20,656 nucleotides of DNA, taken from assembly GCA_964622715.1 (NCBI GenBank), contig CAZURR010000041.1:1-20656 (forward strand), given 5' to 3'. Origin of the DNA: Hyphomicrobium_A sp964622715 (GTDB lineage Bacteria > Pseudomonadota > Alphaproteobacteria > Rhizobiales > Hyphomicrobiaceae). This document shows positions 1 through 7,600 of the stretch, piece after piece; within the stretch, counting starts at the first letter, position 1; each line of letters starts with the position of its first letter. Under the pieces are notes generated by a model, which ran no database searches, was not told the DNA's origin, and worked only from the letters and a program-made list of their open reading frames with translations. The position numbers and the translations under genes were made by a program.

Positions 1-90
1 CCAAGGCGCTTGCGCGCCCGGTGGAGGAGCCGTCCACAGCATCAAAAACGGACATTGGGATGGGGGCGGCGCGCGTCCACTAACTGCCGA

Positions 91-179
91 TAGTGTTGAA
101 AAAGTCAGTTGATCGTTGGGGCGAATGCTGATTCCTGTTTGAGAGGCAGGGATCGGAGGGCACGGCGATGATGGGGTAA
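91..179 (+). mobile_element. Possible remnant of an insertion-sequence left end (IS1182/IS5-like)
   Basis: The stretch starting GTGTTGAAAAAGTC and ending in ATGATGGGG resembles, from memory, the upstream end of IS elements common in alphaproteobacteria, whose transposases start Met-Met-Gly. Here the Met-Met-Gly codons (168-176) run straight into TAA (177-179), so no transposase could be made. No matching second end or target duplication is visible, and the window starts only 90 bases upstream. This is a recollection-based call, not an alignment. Confidence 0.25.
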
Positions 180-233
180 GTCTAAGGGGACAATCGCGTT
201 TATCATCTCTGCGCGGGCACCGCCAATGGCGCG

Positions 234-261
234 TTGACGGCCAAAGCGCGGCCGTTATGAT
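234..261 (+). promoter_or_regulatory. Sigma-70 type promoter of the tRNA-Leu gene
   Basis: A -35 hexamer TTGACG (234-239) and a -10 hexamer TATGAT (256-261) are separated by 16 bases. Each differs from consensus at one base. Transcription would start near 268, about a dozen bases before the mature tRNA 5' end at 281, which fits a stable RNA gene with a short leader. Confidence 0.7.
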
Positions 262-280
262 GCGCGCCTTCTGCGCTCAA

Positions 281-367
281 GCCCCAGTGGCGGAACCGGT
301 AGACGCGCCAGACTCAAAATCTGGTGCTGGCAACAGCGTGCCCGTTCGAGTCGGGCCTGGGGCACCA
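281..367 (+). tRNA. tRNA-Leu, anticodon CAA
   Basis: A complete class II tRNA of 87 bases with the 3' CCA encoded. The acceptor stem GCCCCAG pairs perfectly with CTGGGGC. The anticodon stem CCAGA/TCTGG closes the loop CTCAAAA, giving anticodon CAA, which reads the leucine codon UUG. A long variable arm (TGCTG/CAGCG) is typical of tRNA-Leu, and the T arm GCCCG/CGGGC closes the loop TTCGAGT. The gene stands alone, with its own promoter just upstream. tRNA genes are common integration targets, but no integrase or repeated 3' tRNA end is seen in this window. Confidence 0.97.
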
Positions 368-412
368 TTGAGTCATCAGTGACTGGAAACAGCGCAAAGC
401 AGGACAAATTTG

Positions 413-442
413 GGCCGGAGGTAAGTGGCGCCACCTGCGGCC
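413..442 (+). terminator. Hairpin downstream of tRNA-Leu, possible weak terminator
   Basis: GGCCG-g-AGGT pairs with ACCT-g-CGGCC around a 10-base loop, giving nine base pairs with one mismatch; the core also contains the palindrome GTGGCGCCAC. No T-run follows, so it is not a classical intrinsic terminator. It may instead be a transcript-end or processing structure between the tRNA and the carboxypeptidase gene. Confidence 0.3.
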
Positions 443-570
443 GAAATATGTTCCCACGCATCATGTGTGCGCGTCGGGGCACATAGGCCTGGGAAAGACC
501 TCAAGCCCGCGTTGCCGCGGCATCTAAGAATGTGTTATCGGGCACGGTCTGGTATCCATCGGAGGTCTGG

Positions 571-1575
571 ATGCGTTATCGCGCCGCATTATTAGCGCTG
601 CTTCTCATCGCCGGCCTGGGATGCAAAGACGTCATTGCTGGCCCGGCCCTGCTCTTCGATGTGGGCAACAACAAGGTGCTCTACGCCGAGGAGCCTGATA
701 GCCTCTGGTATCCGGCCTCGCTTACAAAAATGATGACGGCCTACTTAACGTTTGAGGCCATCAAGAGTGGCAAACTTACGCTCAAGTCCAAGATTTCATG
801 CAGCGCCAATGCCCGCAAGCAACCACCGAGTAAGATCGGCCTGAAGGTTGGTGGCGCGATGTCGCTCGATCTCGCGCTCAAGTCGCTTATCGTCAAATCG
901 GCAAACGACGTCGCCGTCATGCTGGCTGAGGCAGTTGCCGGCAGCGAGGCCGCATTTGTTGCGCGTATGAACGCCACGGCTAAGCAACTTGGTATGACGC
1001 GAACAAATTTCGTCAATCCGCATGGGTTGCCGGCAGCCGCGCAGCTCACAACAGCGCGCGATCTGGCCAAGCTGGCTCGCGCCGTCGTCACCAAGTATCC
1101 CGAGTATGCCCACTACTGGTCGATGTCGCATATGCGCATCGGCAAGACCAAGCTGCGCTCGCACAACGGGCTTTTGCGGTCCTTCAAAGGCGCAGATGGA
1201 ATGAAGACAGGATTCATTTGCGATTCTGGCTTCAATATCATCGCGAGCGCCACGCGCGATGAGACGCGGCTAGTGGCCGTCGTGCTCGGCGATTCGAGCA
1301 GCGCTGAACGAAACGTGCGCGCCAAGAGCATTTTGGAGTACGGCTTCGCTCAGCCAGGGTGGAAGCAGCTGTTTAACTCGACGACCATCGACAACCTGCC
1401 CATGACTCCCAACGCCAGCGGCGTTAGAAGTGTCCGCAAGAGTATCGCCTCCTGGAGCTGCAACCCGGAGAAGGCGCGGACCGCCAGAAAGCGCCGGCGC
1501 AAGAAAAACAATACAGCCAAGAAATCCAAAAAGACGCTCGACAGCGCCCAGGCCAATACCCGCAAGTCCCAATAG
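571..1575 (+). CDS. D-alanyl-D-alanine carboxypeptidase, peptidase S11 family, secreted
   Basis: A 334-residue periplasmic penicillin-binding protein that should remove the terminal D-Ala from peptidoglycan pentapeptides and so limit cross-linking. The three active-site motifs are present: S50-L-T-K53, S110-A-N112 and K212-T-G214. An N-terminal hydrophobic signal (about residues 5-24) precedes the mature sequence. ATG 571 is preferred over the in-frame GTG at 532 because GGAGG lies at 561-565 and the signal peptide then begins immediately. After the catalytic domain (about 25-265) there is no PBP5-type C-terminal beta domain or amphipathic anchor. The protein instead ends in a strongly basic Lys/Arg tail (about 301-321), which could bind acidic polymers or wall. 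It converges with the small gene ending at 1622. A beta-lactamase is unlikely, given the DacA-like context of the motifs. Confidence 0.93.
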   Translation: MRYRAALLALLLIAGLGCKDVIAGPALLFDVGNNKVLYAEEPDSLWYPASLTKMMTAYLTFEAIKSGKLTLKSKISCSANARKQPPSKIGLKVGGAMSLDLALKSLIVKSANDVAVMLAEAVAGSEAAFVARMNATAKQLGMTRTNFVNPHGLPAAAQLTTARDLAKLARAVVTKYPEYAHYWSMSHMRIGKTKLRSHNGLLRSFKGADGMKTGFICDSGFNIIASATRDETRLVAVVLGDSSSAERNVRAKSILEYGFAQPGWKQLFNSTTIDNLPMTPNASGVRSVRKSIASWSCNPEKARTARKRRRKKNNTAKKSKKTLDSAQANTRKSQ

Positions 1576-1600
1576 TAGGCACGCAGCAGCCCAGCTGCGC

Positions 1601-1619
1601 ACCGCGCTCATCAGCGGGT
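1601..1619. terminator. Hairpin between convergent genes, possible bidirectional terminator
   Basis: ACC-g-CGCT pairs with AGCG-GGT around the loop CATC, giving seven pairs with one bulged G. It lies in the 46-base gap between two convergent stop codons, where a shared terminator is expected. No T-run flanks it on either side, so the call is weak. Confidence 0.3.
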
Positions 1620-1621
1620 AT

Positions 1622-1861
1622 TCACACAATCAGCTCGAGCTTGGCGCCACGGTACGGACACCCCGGTGTCATCGGCGGTGCGACCTGCGGCGTGCGCGGT
1701 TGGCCGCTCCCCGGCTTGCTGGTTGCATCCTTGGACGGAGGCTGAACCCGTTGCGGCGCAGCGGCGCCATCTCGTGTTTCATCGTTGGCAAGCGCCGGCG
1801 CGCTGGCGCCAATGGTCCCCATCAGCATGCCAGCCAGAAGCACATATCTCAATCGTGACAC
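1622..1861 (-). CDS. Small proline-rich secreted protein of unknown function
   Basis: A 79-residue protein. It starts with a textbook signal peptide: Arg near the N-terminus, a hydrophobic stretch, then ASAPALA before the mature part. The mature region is short, rich in Pro, Gln, Ser and Lys, and ends in the ordered-looking tail GCPYRGAKLELIV with a single cysteine. I chose GTG 1861 because AAGGAGAG lies just upstream and the signal peptide begins there. The in-frame ATG at 1906 (with GAGGG upstream) would add 15 hydrophilic residues before the signal. I recall similar small proteins with a CPYR..LELIV ending in Hyphomicrobiales, but cannot name a function. The C-terminal tail is the likely functional element. 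Confidence 0.7.
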   Translation of the reverse strand: MSRLRYVLLAGMLMGTIGASAPALANDETRDGAAAPQRVQPPSKDATSKPGSGQPRTPQVAPPMTPGCPYRGAKLELIV

Positions 1862-2027
1862 TGCACGCTCTCCTTCAGTGACCGATTTCGCTTGTATACG
1901 AAACATAGCATGCCCTCGCGGCGGAATGTCGAGCGCTGATACTCGATCACGTCCCAATTTGGAGCATTTGTCTGGCGTTGATCTTGCTCCCAACAGGCAG
2001 AAAAACCACAAGTGTCTGGACTTGGCG

Positions 2028-2243
2028 ATGCCAAACAACTGCCAACATCCTCAAGCTACGGCCGCGCTAGGGCCAGAAATCATGGCAATCGTGCTCGAGG
2101 CGCAGCACGGATTGTATGCGGCCGAAGTGGCGGACTTATTCACCGGTCTGCATACGAATCTTGGTGACGAGAGCCGATCACGCGCCTGGGCCGGCGTCGC
2201 AGAACACATCCGCCATCGCGAATGTGAACGACTTGAGGGCTGA
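2028..2243 (+). CDS. Small hypothetical protein
   Basis: Up to 71 residues. The part from Met 2082 onward (53 residues) reads like a folded, helical cytosolic protein: an N-terminal block VLEAQHGLYAAEVADLF, then RAWAGVAEHIRHRECERL. I recall this pattern (…YAAEVADFF…WAWAGVAE.VR.RE…) from short conserved hypothetical proteins of Hyphomicrobiales, which raises confidence that it is real. The start is uncertain: ATG 2028 and ATG 2082 are both possible and neither has a strong ribosome-binding site. No signal peptide, membrane segment or known catalytic motif is visible. Confidence 0.55.
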   Translation: MPNNCQHPQATAALGPEIMAIVLEAQHGLYAAEVADLFTGLHTNLGDESRSRAWAGVAEHIRHRECERLEG

Positions 2244-2366
2244 TCTGACCAAAGCTGGTGCGCCTAGGCAGACACCCAACGGCGCGGCGTGGCCAGCGAG
2301 CACACGCTTCGGCGTTAAGAGCAGTATTAGAGGCGTAATTTGCTCAAGACGGTCTTAAGCGCACCA

Positions 2367-3044
2367 CTACATCGGCGAGCCAACCACCAGGGTCCAGAAT
2401 GTCTTGAACTCTGATTTCGGATCCCGCACGAGCGCAATGCCCATGTCCGTCGCATCGGGGAGAAGCAGATTCTTGTTGTGGCCGGGGCTCTCGCGCCAAC
2501 CGCGCATGACCTCTGCGAAGTCGATCTGGCCGGTACCAACGTTTTCTGCGGCCAGCCGTGCTCGGTAGCCGGTGCGCTTGACGCGGTCCCAAGGGTTTGA
2601 GCCGTCGGAACCATAATGGGAAATTCTGTCCCATTTGGCGAGATCGCGCGAATGTGCATTTGCTGCGGCTGTCAACTCAGTGTTGATCTTCAAAGGCTTG
2701 AGGCCTTTGTCGTGGCGATATTGATTGATGATATCGCGCGCCTTGTCAGCGTCGAGCGCCGTTGAGGAGTAATCACGGTCGGACAGTGCACCTGAAGGAG
2801 CGCGCTCGTAGGAGCCGCTCGGCGCTTTATCATCGAGCTTGGCGTACTTCAGACCGGACGACGAGCCACTGCGCGATGCGTTGGGGTCTCCGCCAAGGGC
2901 AATGCCCCTTACGGACGGTGAAGCCCCAATCGAATTGGTGGAATAGCTGGGGGTATCGGCGAAACCCGAAGAGATCGAACCGGAACCGAGGCTGCAGGCG
3001 CCCAAAGATATTATGAGCCCTGCCGATAACGCGACGCGAAACAT
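2367..3044 (-). CDS. CAP/SCP-domain lipoprotein (YkwD-like)
   Basis: A 225-residue predicted lipoprotein. A short signal peptide ends in the lipobox L14-G-A-C17, so it should be acylated at Cys17 and anchored to a membrane facing the periplasm. A low-complexity Ser/Gly linker (about 18-95) leads into a CAP domain (about 100-223). The expected CAP cavity residues are visible: H143 (ISHYG), E167 (AENVG), E185 and H189 (WRESPGHN). The function of bacterial CAP proteins is mostly unknown; envelope or lipid-binding roles are proposed for the family. ATG 3044 is preferred over the ATG at 3089 because GGAG lies upstream and the signal peptide then starts at residue 1. A CtrA-type box lies about 58 bases upstream. 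Confidence 0.88.
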   Translation of the reverse strand: MFRVALSAGLIISLGACSLGSGSISSGFADTPSYSTNSIGASPSVRGIALGGDPNASRSGSSSGLKYAKLDDKAPSGSYERAPSGALSDRDYSSTALDADKARDIINQYRHDKGLKPLKINTELTAAANAHSRDLAKWDRISHYGSDGSNPWDRVKRTGYRARLAAENVGTGQIDFAEVMRGWRESPGHNKNLLLPDATDMGIALVRDPKSEFKTFWTLVVGSPM

Positions 3045-3101
3045 ACAATTTACTCCTGCAACATGGCGCGTGGCATTTCGGCTGAACATCGCGTAAACCC
3101 G

Positions 3102-3116
3102 TTAACTCGACGTTAA
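3102..3116. promoter_or_regulatory. CtrA-type binding site (TTAA-N7-TTAA)
   Basis: TTAACTCGACGTTAA is an exact match to the full CtrA recognition pattern, TTAA-N7-TTAA. CtrA is the master cell-cycle response regulator of many alphaproteobacteria. The site lies 58 bases upstream of the CAP lipoprotein start (minus strand), a usual position for a CtrA-controlled promoter. The next plus-strand gene begins almost 400 bases away. A chance match is possible, since only eight bases are specified. Confidence 0.5.
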
Positions 3117-3507
3117 AACTAAGGAATTGCCACCGCTTGTTCGGAACTGGCAGCAAAATCTCAAAAGTGCCGGCCAATTCGTATTCGCGTCGCGAAGGCT
3201 GCCCCTTCGTTGAACGTCCTGGTCTCCTAAAATTTCCGGCCCTCGCACTTCCGAGGCTCGGGCGAATTACAAAAAGCTTAGGGCCTGATTTCCCCTCAAC
3301 ATGGTGTCGCCAATTTGACGCGCTTGCGGCAAAAGGCAGGCACTTAAACGTTCTTGTCGTGCGGAACCTTGTTTCTCGCATGCAACTCGACTGATCGAAG
3401 ATGACGGTCAGCACTTGGAAGTCAGGGCCAACTCACACACAATCCGCCCCAATAGGCCGGTGATTCGCGCGTACGGCTCAAGCTAACCGCACGAGGAGAC
3501 GGGTTGC
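3117..3507. other. Intergenic region between divergent genes, no gene seen
   Basis: About 390 bases separate the CtrA-type box from the first gene of the central cluster. The open frames here lack start signals and plausible protein composition. The region must hold the promoter of the 3508 gene, but I see no convincing -35/-10 pair. A ribosome-binding site GAGGAGA (3493-3499) sits 8 bases before ATG 3508. Confidence 0.5.
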
Positions 3508-4626
3508 ATGTCGGCCTTGAGTACGGACGCGATGCCCGAAACAGCCAATCGCGCGAAATCGGGCTCGCTTGGCAGCCTTCTGCTTGCCCGCGTCGCCTGT
3601 GCAGGCGGGGGCACTCGGGCGCAGCTCGTGCGCGATTTGGGGCCATTCGTTTCAAGCCAGCTGTCGCCGGCTGAATTGCGCAGCACAATCGACGCCGAGT
3701 TGACTCGGCTGCTATCAACAGGTCTCGTGCGCAACGATCGCAGCCGCTACCGGGCAACCGAGGCCGGCGCCGACGCAACGGCTCGCTTCCTCCGCGAGAA
3801 AGAATCGCACGCGCGTGCTTGGAGCGAGCAACGCGATATTTGGCTCGTCGCCAAGGTACTCGGCGTCAACGCCGCTAAGCCCAGTATCCGCAAAGCTCTA
3901 ACCCGGCCGGAAGGTCTCAGCGCCCTCATCGTGCAAAGCGCGTTCGGACTGAATCTTTGCCAGGCGCTATCGCCATCAAAGCTTAGGGCGGCGCTCGCCC
4001 TTCTCGCGCTGGAGCGCGCATTCGGCGACAACGTCAAGAGCGGCCTCAATCGCCGCTCCACTCTGTCGGCGCAGGCTGGCCGCGTGCTGGCTGGCCAGCT
4101 CTTGCAGCAGCCACGCGATTTCAATACGGACGCGCGCCTTATTTCAATGCTCAGCGCCGAACGGGCGGGTGCAACGCGCGCAGATGTCGAGATGTTGCGT
4201 CTGGCACTTCTCAGAAGGCTTGCAGCCGGTGCCCTTGAGGAACAGGCGCGGTCCAAGCCGAGACCGGATCGCATCGCCCCCCTCACCGCAGATAACGCTG
4301 GCCGATCTACACCCAAGGAGGTGAAGCGGCCTGGGCTTGCACAATTTTCTACAGGCGTGCTCACAGCGGCACGGTCGTGTGCTCAGGGCTGGCCGGGCAG
4401 CCGCAAGGCGTTTATCTCTCAAGTGTGGCAAGCGATTCGCTCGTCGCATCCCGAGTGGGGACTTTCTGAGATTGAGTTCAAGGACATGCTGGCCGGCGCT
4501 CACCGAGCGGGCCAGGTGGTGCTGACGAGCGCCGACCTCAAGAACAAGCAGAGCCTTAAGGAATTTGAGGCATCGGCGATCTCTTACAAGAACACCGTGT
4601 GGCATTTCGTGCGCGTTGACGTTTAG
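3508..4626 (+). CDS. Protein with winged-helix-like ends, first gene of the ATPase cluster
   Basis: A 372-residue soluble protein with no signal peptide or membrane segment. Residues about 20-98 look like a winged helix-turn-helix: helical segments around LARVACAGGGTRAQLV and AELTRLLSTGLV, then the wing-like RSRYRATEAG. The middle (about 105-240) is all helical. A charged linker (about 243-275) leads to a C-terminal domain (about 276-370) with the pattern FISQVWQAI…FKDMLAGAHRAGQVVLTSADL…YKNTVWHFV, which again resembles a small winged-helix fold. ATG 3508 follows a good GAGGAGA site. The double-NTPase gene starts 18 bases after its stop, so the two are almost certainly co-transcribed and probably work together. 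The DNA-binding role is inferred from predicted fold only; it could instead be a protein-protein adaptor for the ATPase. Confidence 0.85.
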   Translation: MSALSTDAMPETANRAKSGSLGSLLLARVACAGGGTRAQLVRDLGPFVSSQLSPAELRSTIDAELTRLLSTGLVRNDRSRYRATEAGADATARFLREKESHARAWSEQRDIWLVAKVLGVNAAKPSIRKALTRPEGLSALIVQSAFGLNLCQALSPSKLRAALALLALERAFGDNVKSGLNRRSTLSAQAGRVLAGQLLQQPRDFNTDARLISMLSAERAGATRADVEMLRLALLRRLAAGALEEQARSKPRPDRIAPLTADNAGRSTPKEVKRPGLAQFSTGVLTAARSCAQGWPGSRKAFISQVWQAIRSSHPEWGLSEIEFKDMLAGAHRAGQVVLTSADLKNKQSLKEFEASAISYKNTVWHFVRVDV

Positions 4627-4644
4627 GACGTTGAGGACTGTCGA

Positions 4645-7600
4645 TTGATAGAGCAGCAAGAAGCTCCCGCGAAACTGGCTCCTGAGAGGCTGTTTGCAGC
4701 CTTTGAGCACTCCATCACGTGGGAGGACGATATTTGGCGGGCCGACCCCGTTGACGTGGCCGCAGTGCACGCCAAGGCTCGATCCAAATTTGACGACTTG
4801 CTTTCGGCTATCACCAGTGAGCGCGGCTCGGGCACACAGGACCGCATCCTGCTGTTCCATGGTCAATCGGGCGCGGGAAAAACGCACCTCATCCGTGCAT
4901 TGCGCACGACCGCCCATCGCAGCGGCGCAGCCTATTTCGGCTATGCGCAAATGACACCCGATGTCACCAACTACGCCGACTACTATTTGCGTCGCCTCGT
5001 TCACTCTCTGGAGAAGCCGTATGACCCGGATACTTCGGGAGAAAGCGGGCTTTCGCGACTTACGAGTAAGATTCTATCGAATGCTTCGGTTATCTCGCCA
5101 AAAGACCTGGCGGCGCTGCGTGACGCGAACCTCGATGACACCAAGCTTGCCAGTCTCGTCTTGAAGCTTGCCGACGAGATCGTCTCAAGCCCGAAGTACT
5201 TGGCGCAGGAAATTGATATCAACGTCGTGCGCGCATTGCTTTATCTGGAGCGCCGCGACCCGCGCATCGACCAGCGTGTTCGCCAATACCTCCACGGCCG
5301 GCCGCTGACCGACCTTGCGCATCAGGCCGTGGCAGCACTCGATCCCAACACCGGCGAGGACCGCGCCTTTGAGATCATCGCCGCGCTCGGTTCGATAATG
5401 TGGACCGTCGACGGAGCTGCGCTCGTCTTTTGCGTCGACCAAGTAGAAGATTTGCGCTTCTTCGGCGACGCAGAGGAGCGCTTTCAGCGCGCCGTGCGCG
5501 ATCTGATTCAAATCGCTAACAGGCTGACCAACGCCATTCTTATCATCTCCTGCTTGGAAGACTTTTACGGCCAAGTGCGCGGCGTTCTGGCCCGATCCTA
5601 CATCGACCGCATCGAGAAGGCCGGACCCGTCGCGCTGCTGGAGAGCCGCACGCCAGAGGAGGCGCGCCTCATCATCGCAAAGCGCCTATCGCACTTAGCG
5701 GAAACAGGCGAACCGGGTACATATTTCCCCGACCCGTCCGCTTACTTTGGGCCTGATTTTTACGATGAGTTTGGCGGCCTCTCGACGCGGCGTCTGTTGG
5801 AACATGCCCACAACCGCTTGCAGTCCAAGACTGCGCCGGAGCCCGACGAGCCCGGAGAGAGCGATAACGAAAGGGGCGGGTTTATATCAAAGCTCGCCGC
5901 CGCCTTGGGTCTCGGCATGGCAGTCGAGCCTGCCTCCAACGCGCCAGTCGACGTCGACTATCGAGAGATGTGGGCGCACTTCCAGAGCGGCTCGGAAGCA
6001 GAAATGCCCTCCGACGACGGTGAGCTTCTCGACATCCTCGCCGCGACCCTCATCCTCGCCAAGGAAGAGTGGACGGGTGACGTCTCGCTCACCGTTGAGC
6101 GCCTTGTATTGACCGCCGACATCCCCGTCGTCGATCTCAACATTCAGCACCGCAACGGGCTATCGGCCGAGACGCGCGTGTTCCTTTGCAACCGGCCGAC
6201 ACAGGGCGGCGGCCTTAAGCGGCAGCTCGACAAGGTTCTTCCCGCCATGGAGGGCAAGACTTGCTTCATGCTGCGGGCAAGCGACTTCCCGCCCAACCGC
6301 AAGAACCAGACGGCACAGGCGTTCCGCAAGTTTCGTGACGCAGGCGGCCGCCAGGTGCTTGTGCCGATTCCTGAGTGGGAACGCATGATGATGGTGCGCG
6401 AGTTTCACACCCATCATCGCAACGATCCAGGTTTTGATAGGTGGTTTGCAAACGCAAAGCTCCTATCGAACCTCGTGTCTATGATCCAACTTCTGCGTCT
6501 CGACCTGCTCGGGCGCACGCTTCCCACGCCTGTCACAGGCGCTCCGCGAGTTGAGAACGGGCGCGCCAATGGGACCGCAAACGGGGCAGACGGGCTTGCC
6601 GTATACAAGCCGCCAGGAGCGAACGCACCTCCGGCAACGTCGACCAACGGCAGTGGCGGCGCGGCGCTGTCCGACGACGACGAGCTGCCGCTCTCCGTTA
6701 TACTCGATGAGAACGGAGGTCACGGCTCAAGCATCTTCGCTGGGCGCGAACTTACCGGAACCTCCAAACCGGTCACGCTCAACACGGACGTGCTGAAGCG
6801 GCACGCGGCGGTGCTTGGCGGCTCCGGTTCCGGTAAGACGACGCTTGCTCTCAGTCTTATTGAGCAACTCTTGCTGCGCGGCATCCCGGCAGTGCTTATC
6901 GATCGCAAGGGCGACTTGTGTAGCTACGCTAATCCCGGCGTTTGGCGTGAGGACTTCGACGAGTTCACCGAGCGTCGCGGTGAGCGCGAAAAGCTCGCCG
7001 ATGCCATTGATGTCGCCGTCTTCACGCCGGGGCGTTCCTCGGGGCGCCCAATTTCTATCACGCTGCTCCCCAACGGGATCAACGAGCTTCCCGATCACGA
7101 GCAGCAGCTTCTCGCCAACCTCTCCGCCGCGGCGCTCGGCGAGATGCTGCACTTAAAAAAATCGGCCACGCACCAAAAGCAGTCTGGCACCCTTTCCGTC
7201 GCGTTGCGCATCCTGGGGTCGCGCCATAGCCGCGAGGTGACGCTTGCCGACCTCATCCACCTCTTGGAGGACGAGGACCCGGAACTGTCCGATCTGACGC
7301 AGCGCATGGACCCCTCTGGCAAGATCCGCCGCGATCTCGTGGCTCAGCTTGACAGCCTTCGCTTTCGAAACGCGGCACTGTTTGACGTAGGCGGTGAATC
7401 CCTACGCATGGAATCGCTTCTGGGCTTGGGTCCATATTCTCGCGACGGACGCACGCGGCTTTCGATCATCTACACAGGCTTCCTTGGCGACAACGAAAAC
7501 ATTCTCTTCTGGGTCTCGCAGTTCCTCTCAGAAGCACTGCGCTTCTGTCAGCGCAACCCCAACGATGAGTTGCAGGCGGTTGTCATGTTCGACGAGGCTG

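Noticed and set aside
1..83. Possible gene ends at the left edge: a plus frame ending at TAA 81-83 and a minus ATG at 55
   Set aside because: Fewer than 30 codons are visible in each, neither is recognisable, and the minus ATG has no ribosome-binding site.
3137..3394. Plus-strand open frame of 85 codons in the 3117-3507 gap
   Set aside because: No ribosome-binding site and no folded-protein pattern in its composition.
2830..3414. Minus-strand open frame of 194 codons overlapping the CAP lipoprotein
   Set aside because: It is out of frame with the lipoprotein, whose signal peptide, lipobox and CAP motifs are clear. The alternative frame has no coherent features.
4144..5004. Long minus-strand open frame (286 codons)
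   Set aside because: It overlaps two well-supported plus-strand genes, has no recognisable domain, and is expected by chance in GC-rich antisense.
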